A stretch of DNA of 64,000 nucleotides from a bacterium 1XD21-13 (GCA_009917555.1 QZDX01000002.1:124001-188000), one strand, 5' to 3'; positions 24,561 through 33,332 are shown, counted from the first letter of the stretch. The notes: generated from the letters alone by a model not told the origin. Numbers and translations are program-made.

Positions 24561-27110
24561 TTACTTGAGGGAGAAAAACTGCTCCACCAGGAACTGCCTT
24601 CGCCCATACTGCTCCAATTGGCGCCTCAAAAGAGGCATATCCCGCTCCTCCAGAGAGCGGGCCATTTCATAGATGGCCGCATACTTGGTGCCTGTTACCA
24701 GCTCCTCCTCCCGGCCCTCGGTAATGCTGTAATCCGGCGTGGAGCGCTCCGTTCCGTCTTCTAAGGTCTCTGTGACAAACCAGGTAAGGCGCTCGCCAAA
24801 AAACAGGGTAAACTCCTTGACAAATACCCCTGCCTCCGTGGGATAAAGCCGCTCCGCCGCATAGCTGCACTGCCCCTCCCTGGGCGTCTCAATCACATAG
24901 TGAATGACCACCTTATGAGACGGATTGGCCCGGTATTCCACAAAGGTCTTATCCTCCAAAAGCTGCGGCTTTCCAATCTGCTCCAGCAAGTCCTTCATAA
25001 ATCCAAAGCGGAGCCGGCGCTGTATGTACCCCATGGCCATCTGCTTTGCCCGAATTCTCTGATGCTCCAGAAGCTGCGGCTTCCTGGATAAATATTTCAA
25101 ATAGGCCAGGCCGCACACGTCCGCCAGATTTTCTTCCCAGGCAATGCTCTGCTCTATATAATCGTAGGTCCGCTCCGGCACCCTCTCTCCCAGAACAAAA
25201 TCCTCATGGGCCAGCCAGGTCAGATAGGCCGTGCTGACCACTCCCTTTCCTCCCTGCCGATGGTAATCGCGAAAAATCTCAAAGGCTGAGTCAAGGAATT
25301 GTCCCGTAAAGAGCATCTGGCTCAAAAGACGTTCCTCCAAATCAAAGATCTCCAGCTCAAATTCCTGTCCGGAACGCCAAATCTCTTCCATTACCTTGGA
25401 GGAGCCAAAATAATATCCGGCCAGATATTCCAAAATACTTTCGTTATACTTATGGTTCTGAAATACAAACAGGCAGAGCTTTAAGAGGAATTCGTCCTCC
25501 TCGTATTCCAGCTCCCGAATGGCCCAGGCCGTCAGCTTGATCAGAAGCTTCACGCGCACCATGGAATAGCCGTGCTTCTTCACCATACCAAAGGCCTCGT
25601 CGTATAGCCCGCGCAAAATCAGAATCTCCGTAAACCTTGCCCGATCCTTGGGAGTCATATAGGTGGTCTCCGTAATGAAAAACTCCCGGTCCAGCTCCTC
25701 CAGCTCATGATTGGCATAATAGTACTGCAAAATCTCCTGGCGGACCTCCTGCTTATACCGGGCGGTCAGCCCGCTGATCTTTAGTATCCGCTTATAGTTT
25801 TCCACATTTTCCGCCGTTATTACATGGTAACGGGAGCTTCCGTCACACAGGTGAAGATATAAGCCCTGATGATACCGAAGCAGCTCCCGGCAGCGCTCCA
25901 CATAGCGCTGCTCCTTTAAAAGCTTTTGCATGGTATAGGGCACACTGGAGGTATAGCAATTTCCCTGCTCGTCCACCAGGAGAATCACCGCCCCCGGCGT
26001 ATAGATGGGCACCAGAGCCTTTCCTTTGCTTAGCGGCACAGTAATCCGCCTCTGCAGAGGCTCATAGAGCACCTGGACCTGACGAATCCTGGGGTCCGTA
26101 CAGGTGAGTTGCCGCAAAAACATAATATCCGCCAAAGCCTCCGCAAAATCAATGGTCAAAAGCTCCTTCACCAGAAATCGTTCATATATAACTGCCAGGT
26201 CCTCACTGAGCTTCCGGGCCAGAAGCTGCTCCAGCATAAAGGACTCCATTTCCTTTTCATATTGACGGTAAATGTCATTCTCTCTGTTCTGATACCGAAT
26301 AATATTGGCATACAGGAATGCTCTCTGACGGTTGTTCAGGATATTCTCCATCTGAAAATACAAAAGCAGGTTCCGAGGCAGCTGCTCCTTGTAATTGTCC
26401 GGCACGGACATCATAAAATATTCAAACAGATTGGTAATCTTAAGCTCCATCCGCACGCCCCGCTGATACCAGAAAAAGCTTTCCTCATCGGTGCGGCCGC
26501 TTTTAATCAGGATGGAACAGATGCCGCTTAGCATCTCCTGTCCGCCAAACTTATAGTAGGCATTTTTTAATCTGGCAAACTGGGCGGCCGTAGGCTGACG
26601 GCTCCTAAGAATCAGCTCCGTAAGGCGAAGAGCCTCCTCCCCGGTCATCTCCTCCGTCTCCTCCATGACAATCTCCACCACCGTACTATCTTCCCGGTTC
26701 TCCTCCTCAGGAAGCGGCTCTATGGGGTCTGCCGAAATAAAGTAGGCGTAGCTCTCCTCCTCAGGCTCCCGATGCTCCTCCACCTGAACCCGATAGGGAA
26801 GGATATATTCTCCGGCCTCCGTGACAATGCAGAACTCTCCCGTAATCTCCTCCCCGCCCCACATGCCGCGGCTGTCAAAGCTATAGGTGATCCGCACATT
26901 CCGGCTGCGGAAGCTTCGATGCTCTACCCGCATCCGGCAGGAGGAGCTGTAGACAATTCCCTTGATGGCGCGCCCGCAGGAAATGGTAAAGCTTCCCTCC
27001 TTGCGTCCTCCCGGAGCGCAGCGAAGCTGAATATAGGACTCTGACAAAGAAACAGGGATCTTTTCATATTCAAATTTTCCTGCTGCGATTCGCTCAATCT
27101 TTGCCCTCAT
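24561..27110 (-). CDS. Large uncharacterised protein (DUF5717-like)
   Basis: This 849-residue soluble protein I remember as DUF5717; function unknown. Residues about 1-130 are beta-rich (a sandwich-like region with EGSFTISCGRAIKGIVYSSS and alternating hydrophobics). A Glu-rich linker (about 125-165) follows, then a long alpha-helical repeat region (about 165-690), and a beta-rich C-terminus (about 715-800, KVVIHYVIE, ERLTWFVTE). There is no signal peptide, membrane segment or nucleotide-binding motif. It is the first gene of the three-gene module and divergent from the aminotransferase gene. Confidence 0.7.
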   Translation of the reverse strand: MRAKIERIAAGKFEYEKIPVSLSESYIQLRCAPGGRKEGSFTISCGRAIKGIVYSSSCRMRVEHRSFRSRNVRITYSFDSRGMWGGEEITGEFCIVTEAGEYILPYRVQVEEHREPEEESYAYFISADPIEPLPEEENREDSTVVEIVMEETEEMTGEEALRLTELILRSRQPTAAQFARLKNAYYKFGGQEMLSGICSILIKSGRTDEESFFWYQRGVRMELKITNLFEYFMMSVPDNYKEQLPRNLLLYFQMENILNNRQRAFLYANIIRYQNRENDIYRQYEKEMESFMLEQLLARKLSEDLAVIYERFLVKELLTIDFAEALADIMFLRQLTCTDPRIRQVQVLYEPLQRRITVPLSKGKALVPIYTPGAVILLVDEQGNCYTSSVPYTMQKLLKEQRYVERCRELLRYHQGLYLHLCDGSSRYHVITAENVENYKRILKISGLTARYKQEVRQEILQYYYANHELEELDREFFITETTYMTPKDRARFTEILILRGLYDEAFGMVKKHGYSMVRVKLLIKLTAWAIRELEYEEDEFLLKLCLFVFQNHKYNESILEYLAGYYFGSSKVMEEIWRSGQEFELEIFDLEERLLSQMLFTGQFLDSAFEIFRDYHRQGGKGVVSTAYLTWLAHEDFVLGERVPERTYDYIEQSIAWEENLADVCGLAYLKYLSRKPQLLEHQRIRAKQMAMGYIQRRLRFGFMKDLLEQIGKPQLLEDKTFVEYRANPSHKVVIHYVIETPREGQCSYAAERLYPTEAGVFVKEFTLFFGERLTWFVTETLEDGTERSTPDYSITEGREEELVTGTKYAAIYEMARSLEERDMPLLRRQLEQYGRRQFLVEQFFSLK

Positions 27111-27137
27111 AAGCCCTTCATCCTTTCGTCATAAGCT

Positions 27138-27165
27138 TTACAATTTCCCAAAATACCATTATAAT
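27138..27165 (+). promoter_or_regulatory. Candidate promoter of the aminotransferase gene
   Basis: TTACAA (27138-27143), a 16-bp spacer and TATAAT (27160-27165) on the plus strand, about 90 bp before the chosen start codon. Confidence 0.5.
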
Positions 27166-27256
27166 AATGGCGGTATCAGGGAAAGGAAATTACCTTTTTG
27201 CCATTTGTTACAGTATAACATTTTTTTTAACAAAGTACAAGAAAAGAGGCATTTCA

Positions 27257-28351
27257 ATGTTAAAACATGTAGATCATTTTCACGGCAGTGATTTGGAAAA
27301 AATAGAACAGGTTTATGGCATCAAAAAGGAAGAAATCGTAAGCTTCAGCGCCAATGTAAATCCCCTGGGGATCTCTCCTCGAATGCGCTCCGCTCTCATT
27401 GAACGGATTGACTGCATCACCTCCTACCCGGATCGGGAGTACACCTCTCTGCGCAGACAGATCAGCGCCTACACACAGGCGCCCCTGGAGCATATCGTGG
27501 TAGGAAATGGCTCCACCGAGCTCATATCCCTTTTCATTCAGCTGGAGCACCCAAAAAAGGCTCTGATTCTGGGACCCACCTACTCCGAATATGAGCGTGA
27601 GATCTCCTTAGGGGGCGGCACCTCCCTCTACTATCCCTTACAGGAGAAGGCCGGTTTTCTCCTGGATGTGGAGGACCTTCGCTCTCACTTAAATGAGGAT
27701 CTGGATCTTTTGGTCATCTGCAATCCCAACAATCCCACCTCCTCCGCGATCTCCCAGCGCACCATGCGCAAAATCCTGGATGAGTGTAAGCGTCACGACA
27801 TCTGCGTCATGGTAGACGAAACCTATGTGGAATTTGCCCCCAGCTATGAGGACATTACTGCCGTGCCTCTCACCCGCTACTATAATAATCTCATCATCCT
27901 CCGGGGCGTTTCCAAGTTTTTCGCCTCTCCCGGTCTGCGCTTAGGCTATGCCATAACCGGCAATGAGGATCTGATGAAGCGGATCAATTCCTTAAAAAAT
28001 CCTTGGACCATCAACAGCTTAGCCGCCGTAGCCGGAGAGCTGATGTTCTCAGACAAGGATTACATTGCCAAAACCAAAGAGCTGACCTCCAAAGAACGCG
28101 CAAGAATCTGCCGGGAATTAAAATCCTGGGGAACCGTAAAGGTATACGAATCCTACGCCAACTTTGTCCTGGTACACATAGAAAAAGAAGGAGTCACTGC
28201 CGAGGCTCTCTTCGAACATGCCATCCGAAGAAAAATGATGATCCGCAACTGCTGCACCTTCCCATTTTTAGACAACCGCTACTTCCGCTTCTGCTTCATG
28301 ACCCCAAGTCAAAATGATAGGCTATTAGCCTGTCTCAAAGAGCTGTTATAG
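27257..28351 (+). CDS. PLP-dependent class I/II aminotransferase (HisC/CobD-like)
   Basis: This 364-residue fold-type I PLP enzyme has Asn158 in CNPNNPTS, Asp187 in VDETYVEF and the Schiff-base Lys220 in GVSKFFASPGLRLGY. The architecture fits histidinol-phosphate aminotransferase or threonine-phosphate decarboxylase (CobD). The N-terminus FSANVNPLGISP is more CobD-like. No his or cob genes are nearby, so the substrate stays open. The ATG at 27257 is chosen (AAGAGG upstream); an in-frame start at 27167 would precede the likely transcription start. It is one of the few plus-strand genes and stands alone. Confidence 0.85.
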   Translation: MLKHVDHFHGSDLEKIEQVYGIKKEEIVSFSANVNPLGISPRMRSALIERIDCITSYPDREYTSLRRQISAYTQAPLEHIVVGNGSTELISLFIQLEHPKKALILGPTYSEYEREISLGGGTSLYYPLQEKAGFLLDVEDLRSHLNEDLDLLVICNPNNPTSSAISQRTMRKILDECKRHDICVMVDETYVEFAPSYEDITAVPLTRYYNNLIILRGVSKFFASPGLRLGYAITGNEDLMKRINSLKNPWTINSLAAVAGELMFSDKDYIAKTKELTSKERARICRELKSWGTVKVYESYANFVLVHIEKEGVTAEALFEHAIRRKMMIRNCCTFPFLDNRYFRFCFMTPSQNDRLLACLKELL

Positions 28352-28362
28352 CGGAAACTCAA

Positions 28363-28407
28363 AAGAGAAACGGGAGGAGCAAGAAAACTGCCCCTCCCGT
28401 TTCTCTT
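28363..28407. terminator. Bidirectional terminator between convergent genes
   Basis: A perfect 15-bp stem, AAGAGAAACGGGAGG with its complement, loop of 15 nt, lies between the convergent aminotransferase and foldase genes. Confidence 0.75.
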
Positions 28408-28451
28408 ATGCTTCTAACTATAGCAACAGCGCAGACGCATCTTTTGAACGG

Positions 28452-29453
28452 TTACTCAAAGTATTGATGGTAAATTTCCAAAAAATTTCCAGCCTGCTCA
28501 TCCTCGTCCGTCCAATCCTCAAAGTGCACCTGCTCCCAAAGACGGCTATTAAACTCCGAAGGGGTATTGGCAATCAGTTCCTCGTAAACCTTGCTAAAGA
28601 TCTCATCCCTGCGCCGCTCCACCATGGTAACCTTATTGGCCTCCGTAGCCTCCCGGTCAAAATTGTCCACGCATTTTAGGATATAAAATCCATCCTCCCC
28701 CTCTATCACACCGCTCACCGCATCCTTCTCCAGGGAGAAGGCCGCCTCCTCGTAGGCCGCATCCTTCTCTCCGCGGCCAAAGGTATAGCTAAGCTGACTA
28801 TCCTGGCTGTAGACGGAGGCCAGAGTCAAAAACTCTTTTCCCTCCTCCAGGCGTTCCAAAATATTCTCTCCGCTCTCCCGGGAATCCACCTTAATCTGCT
28901 GTATGGTAATAATCCGCGCCTCATCATCGCTGACCTCCGTGTTTACATTCTTTGTAATCTCCTGGTAAACCTTCCTGGACAGCACATGATCTCCGTAGAG
29001 CTTTTCCACATCCTCCCGCTCAACGCCCAGATACTCCAACGCCTTCGGGTTTAAGGACTGATAATACTCCCCTGCCGCCTTTTTTACCCGCTCCCTCTCG
29101 GCCTCCGTCAGCTCCACCTCATAATCCTTTGCTAACAGAGTTACTGCCTTCATGGACGCCAGCTGGGAGACAATGATATTCTTTACATACTCCTCCAGTG
29201 TGATTCCGCCAAAGTCATGCTCCCACATTTCTACCCCATAAACGCTCTCATACTGGGTCTGATAGTCCATCACATAAATCATGGCCTCTGGCAAGGTACA
29301 CACACTGCTTCCCACCTTAAACAGCTCTTTTTCCGTAAGTCCTGTGGTCAGAACAATCTCCGCATTTTTAAAATGGCTGCATCCAACAAGGCCTCCCGTC
29401 AAAAGGCAGGCGGCCAGACACAAAGCCAATCTCTTTATTACACTTTTTCTCAT
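28452..29453 (-). CDS. PrsA/SurA-like peptidyl-prolyl isomerase lipoprotein
   Basis: This 333-residue lipoprotein has a signal peptide and lipobox LVGCS (Cys25), a SurA-N-like helical region (about 45-170), and a parvulin-type segment (about 178-275) with IITIQQIKVDS, FLTLASVYSQDS and EGEDGFYILKCVD. It probably assists folding of secreted proteins on the outer face of the membrane. The parvulin core is divergent and isomerase activity is not certain. It follows the small acidic protein by 9 bp. Confidence 0.85.
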   Translation of the reverse strand: MRKSVIKRLALCLAACLLTGGLVGCSHFKNAEIVLTTGLTEKELFKVGSSVCTLPEAMIYVMDYQTQYESVYGVEMWEHDFGGITLEEYVKNIIVSQLASMKAVTLLAKDYEVELTEAERERVKKAAGEYYQSLNPKALEYLGVEREDVEKLYGDHVLSRKVYQEITKNVNTEVSDDEARIITIQQIKVDSRESGENILERLEEGKEFLTLASVYSQDSQLSYTFGRGEKDAAYEEAAFSLEKDAVSGVIEGEDGFYILKCVDNFDREATEANKVTMVERRRDEIFSKVYEELIANTPSEFNSRLWEQVHFEDWTDEDEQAGNFLEIYHQYFE

Positions 29454-29462
29454 TCCCTTAAC

Positions 29463-29726
29463 CTATGCCTCTACAATTAAATAGGTTCCGTCGCCAATAG
29501 GAAAGACCTCCGCCATGTCCTCCAATTCCTCATCAGACAGGCCGGATACATCCATACCACTTTCTTCAAAATATTCCCAGACCTCCTTCAGAGAATCAAC
29601 CACCACGGCCATGCAGTCCTCCAAAAAGCTCTCTGCCTCCTCCAAAGACTCCGCAACCGGTTCGTCAAAAAGCTGGCCCTGCTTTCTCAAAAAAACCTCC
29701 AGACATTCTTCTGAATACTCGTTCAT
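29463..29726 (-). CDS. Small acidic protein of unknown function
   Basis: An 87-residue, strongly acidic protein (about 25 Glu/Asp) with MNEYSEECLEVFLRKQG at the start and FPIGDGTYLIVEA at the end. No signal peptide or motif is seen and I cannot assign a function. The RBS comes from a family A repeat (29735-29757). It lies in the same transcription unit as the foldase gene and after the HAD phosphatase gene. Confidence 0.7.
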   Translation of the reverse strand: MNEYSEECLEVFLRKQGQLFDEPVAESLEEAESFLEDCMAVVVDSLKEVWEYFEESGMDVSGLSDEELEDMAEVFPIGDGTYLIVEA

Positions 29727-29734
29727 ACTAGCGC

Positions 29735-29757
29735 CCTCCTATTCCAGTTTCGTAATC
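29735..29757 (-). repeat. Family A repeat remnant at the RBS
   Basis: On the minus strand ATTACGAAACTGGAATAGGAGG; it overlaps the stop codon of the upstream HAD gene and ends in the Shine-Dalgarno of the small acidic protein. Confidence 0.65.
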
Positions 29758-30541
29758 ATAATAAGGTCTTCAAAACCTTCAGCACTCCATCGTTTACATT
29801 GGTATCCGCCACGTATCTTGCCTCCTGCTTGACGGCCTTTGCCGCATTTCCCACCGCATAGCTTTCTCCGGCACTGTGGAACATCTCAATGTCATTGAAA
29901 TTATCTCCAAAAACCATGGTCTCCTCCGGAAGAATTCCCAAGGTCTTCTGAATGCTGCGGATGGCATTGCCCTTGTTGGATTCCTTATTTAAAAAGTCTA
30001 CCCAGATGTCTCCTGCCTGGGCGCAGTACACCCGTTTACTCCATCTGGGAATCATCTCCCCTGCAATCCTTGCAATCTCCGTCTTGTGGTAAAGGGCTAC
30101 CTTATTGACGGGACGCTCCTGGGCTAAAACATCCTCCTCCACATTCAAAACACTCTTATACCCCTCCCGCACCAGAGCAATAAACTCAGGGTCCTTACTT
30201 TCCGTATAAAAGCCATCCTTGGTATCCAAAGTAAAGCTGGTGCCCGGAATCTCCCGAACCTCATGAACCCATTCCTGTACATCCTGCCAATCCAGAGTCT
30301 GATCCAGCATCGTATAGCCTCTGCAATTTACATAAGCGCCATTTTCCGTTATGAAGATCATATCCTTTTTCACCGGCTCAAAAAGCCTGGACATACCGGA
30401 ATAATGCCGCCCGCTGGCTGCTGCAAACAAAATATCCTTTTTCTTCAGCTCCCGGATCACCTCAAACAGCTCCGGATTGATCTGATCCGTCCCCTCAGGA
30501 AGCAGTGTTCCGTCAATATCACTAGCAACTAATTTAATCAT
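29756..30541 (-). CDS. Cof-type HAD phosphatase
   Basis: This 261-residue HAD-IIB phosphatase has the catalytic DIDGTLLP at 6-13 (Asp nucleophile), a Cof cap domain (about 85-185), the Lys of motif III in NKESNKGNAI and motif IV FGDNFNDIEM near 212. It dephosphorylates sugar phosphates or pyridoxal phosphate in relatives; the substrate is not predictable. Start chosen at 30541 with AGGAG upstream. Confidence 0.88.
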   Translation of the reverse strand: MIKLVASDIDGTLLPEGTDQINPELFEVIRELKKKDILFAAASGRHYSGMSRLFEPVKKDMIFITENGAYVNCRGYTMLDQTLDWQDVQEWVHEVREIPGTSFTLDTKDGFYTESKDPEFIALVREGYKSVLNVEEDVLAQERPVNKVALYHKTEIARIAGEMIPRWSKRVYCAQAGDIWVDFLNKESNKGNAIRSIQKTLGILPEETMVFGDNFNDIEMFHSAGESYAVGNAAKAVKQEARYVADTNVNDGVLKVLKTLL

Positions 30542-30643
30542 AATGCTCCTCTTTCTGTTGCTGACCACTCTGTGATCAGTACCTCTTATTTTCCTTTTTA
30601 TCCCTCAGACAAATGAATCACAGCCAGAGTGGATATGAACCGT

Positions 30644-31978
30644 CTATCTGTCCTTGTTTTGGTAAATCCTTCCAAGCTGGGATGGCTCCTCTACGATCTC
30701 CATAGCACCTGTCTCCTGCAGCTCTTTTCTATCCCGAAATCCCCACAGCACCCCAACCGTATACATGCCGGCCGCCGTTCCGGTCTTCATATCGGTTCCC
30801 GTATCCCCGATATAAAGACATTCCTTTGGACTTACCCCCAGCCTCCTGGCCGTGTACAGGGCTCCGGCCGGGTCCGGCTTTCTGGGAATCTCCTCGGTCT
30901 GACCCTGGACCCAGTCAAAAATCTCATCTCCAAACACCTGCTCAATCACGTCTACCGTATTCGCATGAGGCTTATTGGAAATGACACCAAGCTTTGCCCC
31001 CAAGCCTTTCAGCTCCTCCAAAAGCTCCACAATTCCCGGATAGGGTGTCACATGATAGCGGCATCCCTCCTGAAAATATTCCATATACCTTGCCTTAAGA
31101 CTGTCAAACAGCTCCTGGGATTCTTTTCCATTTTGGCACAGGAGGCGCTTAACCAGCATATTCACCCCGTCTCCCACAAGGAGCTTGTAATCCGCAAGGG
31201 ACACCTCTTTCAGTCCCAGATCCCGAAGGGCATGGTTAGCGCAGACAGCAATGGATTCCACGCTATCACACAGTGTACCGTCAAAATCAAAAATACAGGC
31301 TTGATACATTGATCTATCCTTTCCTGACAGGTTAAAACCTTTTCTTTTTTCTTTTTTATTAAAATCAGCTCTGCTCAAGGAGGACTGTAATCCTTCGCCA
31401 AGTAAATCTACCCCGGCCTTCAACAGCTCCTGGTAAAACCGGGCCGTGGGAAAGCCAACCACTGTAGAGTATGCTCCCTCGATGCCCTTGATCCACAGAG
31501 AACAGCCTCCCTGGATGGCGTAGGCCCCTGCCTTGTCCATGGGCTCACCCGTCTCAATGTACCTGTGAATCCACTCCTCTGTCATAGGGTACATGGATAC
31601 TTTGGTTCCATCCACAAAATTCAGCAGCACATCCCCAGTTCTCGCGTCCACCACAGCAACCCCTGTGTAAACCATGTGGGAGGCTCCCTGGAGGCTTTTC
31701 AACATGCGAAAGGCGTCCTCCTCATCCACCGGCTTTCCCAGGATCTCACCCTGGAAAGCTACTACCGTATCTGATCCGATTACGAATGCGTCCTCCTCTG
31801 TCTGAGCCGCGATTTCCCTGGCTTTTTTCAGTGCCAGCTCCTTTACCATATCCTCCGGCTCATGAAAGCTGCTCTCCTCCTCCCCGCAGGCGGGACAGAT
31901 GGAAAAGCTAAGTCCCATCTGCTCTAAGAGCTCCTTTCTTCTGGGAGAGGCGGAAGCTAAAATCAGTTTCTTTTTCAT
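30644..31978 (-). CDS. Maf nucleotide pyrophosphatase fused to HAD phosphoglycolate-type phosphatase
   Basis: One continuous frame of 444 residues holds two enzymes. Residues 1-197 are a Maf protein (ILASASPRRKELL, then IGSDTVVAFQGEILGKP, TGVAVVDA), which hydrolyses non-canonical nucleoside triphosphates. Residues 224-444 are a HAD-IA phosphatase of Gph type (FDFDGTLCDS, ISNKPHAN, KPDP and YIGDTGTDM). The 26-residue linker is Lys/Asn-rich and contains AGGAAAGGAT eleven bases before an internal ATG at 31309, as if it were a former intergenic region. Both a fusion and independent HAD translation are possible. The start overlaps the LiaF-like stop codon (ATGA). Confidence 0.88.
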   Translation of the reverse strand: MKKKLILASASPRRKELLEQMGLSFSICPACGEEESSFHEPEDMVKELALKKAREIAAQTEEDAFVIGSDTVVAFQGEILGKPVDEEDAFRMLKSLQGASHMVYTGVAVVDARTGDVLLNFVDGTKVSMYPMTEEWIHRYIETGEPMDKAGAYAIQGGCSLWIKGIEGAYSTVVGFPTARFYQELLKAGVDLLGEGLQSSLSRADFNKKEKRKGFNLSGKDRSMYQACIFDFDGTLCDSVESIAVCANHALRDLGLKEVSLADYKLLVGDGVNMLVKRLLCQNGKESQELFDSLKARYMEYFQEGCRYHVTPYPGIVELLEELKGLGAKLGVISNKPHANTVDVIEQVFGDEIFDWVQGQTEEIPRKPDPAGALYTARRLGVSPKECLYIGDTGTDMKTGTAAGMYTVGVLWGFRDRKELQETGAMEIVEEPSQLGRIYQNKDR

Positions 31979-32667
31979 TTGATGTCCACTCCTCCGAATA
32001 CGCAGGTTGCATTGATGTAAAGGGTGTGGCAGGGAACCTCTGTGGGGGCCATGGACTTATTGGACACACCGCCCAGAATGGGGGTTGACATAAGCTTTAC
32101 CACCACATTGGCGGGCACATAGATTTCAATGCCGCCAAAAATGGCTGTGGCGTCAATCCGCACGTCCCGCTCAATCCGGGCCAGTCTCAGATCCATCTCC
32201 ACACCGCCGAAAACCGCGCTTACCGTGGCACCCTCAAAGAGCTGTCCGTCGTACTGAGCCTTTCTTCCGTCAAAAACCCCGGAAATATCGGAGCCGCCTG
32301 CCCCTGTTTTTTCGTAAGGGATCTGATTGCCCTGCTGATCGGTGATTCTCCGCTTGGTGTTGCTGAGCATAATGCTAAGGCCAATGAGAATCAGGATGGC
32401 CGGCACAAGCAGCTTGCGGATTAAAGAAAATTCCAGAACCCCCTGGGCTGCAAGAAGAAGGGCGATTCCCACACATAATCCTGCAATATTGCCGCCATTG
32501 GGTCCATGCTGCACCAGGTTGATGACACAGGGGATCAGAATAAATAAGGTCCACCAGCCCTTGAAGAAGATATGAAAGTCCCAGAAGCCCAGATTGCCTC
32601 CGGCATAGCCGATTCCTATGAGAATTAGAATCAGGCCCCATATTACATTTGAAACTCTATTTTTCAT
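31975..32667 (-). CDS. LiaF-like membrane protein
   Basis: This 230-residue protein has four hydrophobic segments at about 7-24, 28-45, 55-75 and 81-101, then a soluble beta-rich C-terminal domain (about 150-230) with repeated FGGVEMDLR, IFGGIEIYVP and FGGVDIK blocks, the pattern of the LiaF/DUF2154 cell-wall-stress domain. LiaF-type proteins restrain envelope-stress two-component systems, but no lia kinase or regulator is adjacent. An in-frame upstream extension (to 32745) is translation of a repeat and is rejected; the ATG at 32667 has an RBS from that repeat. Confidence 0.8.
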   Translation of the reverse strand: MKNRVSNVIWGLILILIGIGYAGGNLGFWDFHIFFKGWWTLFILIPCVINLVQHGPNGGNIAGLCVGIALLLAAQGVLEFSLIRKLLVPAILILIGLSIMLSNTKRRITDQQGNQIPYEKTGAGGSDISGVFDGRKAQYDGQLFEGATVSAVFGGVEMDLRLARIERDVRIDATAIFGGIEIYVPANVVVKLMSTPILGGVSNKSMAPTEVPCHTLYINATCVFGGVDIK

Positions 32668-32675
32668 CCTTTGCA

Positions 32676-32813
32676 CTCCTATTCCAGTACCGCGCACGTT
32701 AGACAGCATCCCATAATCTAGATGAATTTCCGGCCACAAAATCATGTGTCCGTAAATCCATCTGGATGTTGCCTAACATGCGCTGTCCAGTACCGCGCAT
32801 ATTGAACAATGTC
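32676..32813 (-). repeat. Family A long structured repeat (one full copy plus a partial)
   Basis: The outer arms GCGCACGTTAGACAGCATCC and GGATGTTGCCTAACATGCGC pair with three mismatch/wobble positions; the inner GATGAATTTCCGG and CCGTAAATCCATC also pair. The inner part is about 75 percent identical to 51966-52006, but the outer stem has a different sequence. A second partial unit begins at 32786. It ends in AATAGGAG, the RBS of the LiaF-like gene. Confidence 0.75.
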
Positions 32814-32824
32814 TGTACGTATAT

Positions 32825-32853
32825 AGAGTAATATATATTTTTTCCCTTGACAA
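32825..32853 (-). promoter_or_regulatory. Candidate promoter of the LiaF-maf unit
   Basis: TTGTCA (32848-32853, minus), a 17-bp spacer and TACTCT (32825-32830). If used, the structured repeat at 32676-32813 is transcribed as the 5' leader. From 32854 to 32998 I see only AT-rich DNA. Confidence 0.4.
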
Positions 32854-32998
32854 TAAAATTTTTCAATTTTTTTACTTTTCTTTTTGGCCGTTTCGTATTA
32901 CAATAGAGAAAATGTTTTCCAAATAGTGGACAGACTATGATTGAGCTTTGGAAACAAATAGGCACCTCTCAAGGTGCGAGAAAGGAGTTTTATCTCAT

Positions 32999-33268
32999 AT
33001 GAAGAAATTTTTTAAATTTGTAGGTTCTATTACCCTGCTCTGTGCAACGGTGGCGGGAGGTATTTTTGCTTACAAGAAGTTTTTTGCCCCCGATCCCTTT
33101 GAGGATGATTTTGATGATGATTTAGAGGATTCCGCAGAGGAGGTGGAGACCTCTGAGCGCGGCTATGTATCTCTGATCTCTGAGGAGGAAAAGGAGGGGG
33201 CTGACACTCCGGAAACTGAGGAAGTGAAGGAAGCCCCTGAGGAAGAGACAGAGGAAAGCGAAGCTTAA
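32999..33268 (+). CDS. Small membrane-anchored acidic protein
   Basis: An 89-residue protein: residues 1-28 are a basic start (MKKFFKF) and a single hydrophobic segment, the rest is almost entirely Glu/Asp with Ser/Thr (FEDDFDDDLEDSAEEVE). A single-pass anchor with a disordered acidic tail. No family is recognised. The start is fixed by AAAGGAG 12 bp before the ATG. An in-frame upstream ATG at 32948 is less likely. Confidence 0.7.
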   Translation: MKKFFKFVGSITLLCATVAGGIFAYKKFFAPDPFEDDFDDDLEDSAEEVETSERGYVSLISEEEKEGADTPETEEVKEAPEEETEESEA

Positions 33269-33285
33269 ATTTTTATATGGACAGA

Positions 33286-33324
33286 AAAAATGGGCTGTCA
33301 GAATTCCCAACAGCCCTTCTTTTT
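33286..33324 (+). terminator. Terminator of the small acidic membrane protein gene
   Basis: GGGCTGT and ACAGCCC form a stem followed by TTCTTTTTG on the plus strand. It may also act on trxA from the other side (AAAAAA run). Confidence 0.7.
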
Positions 33325-33332
33325 GTGCTCTT

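Noticed and set aside
31330-31375. Programmed frameshift at the A-rich linker of the Maf-HAD gene
   Set aside because: The AAAAAAG runs are not in the phase required for a slippery heptamer, and the frame is continuous without shifting.
32668-32745. N-terminal extension of the LiaF-like protein
   Set aside because: The 26 extra residues are repeat-encoded; the ATG at 32667 has the RBS.
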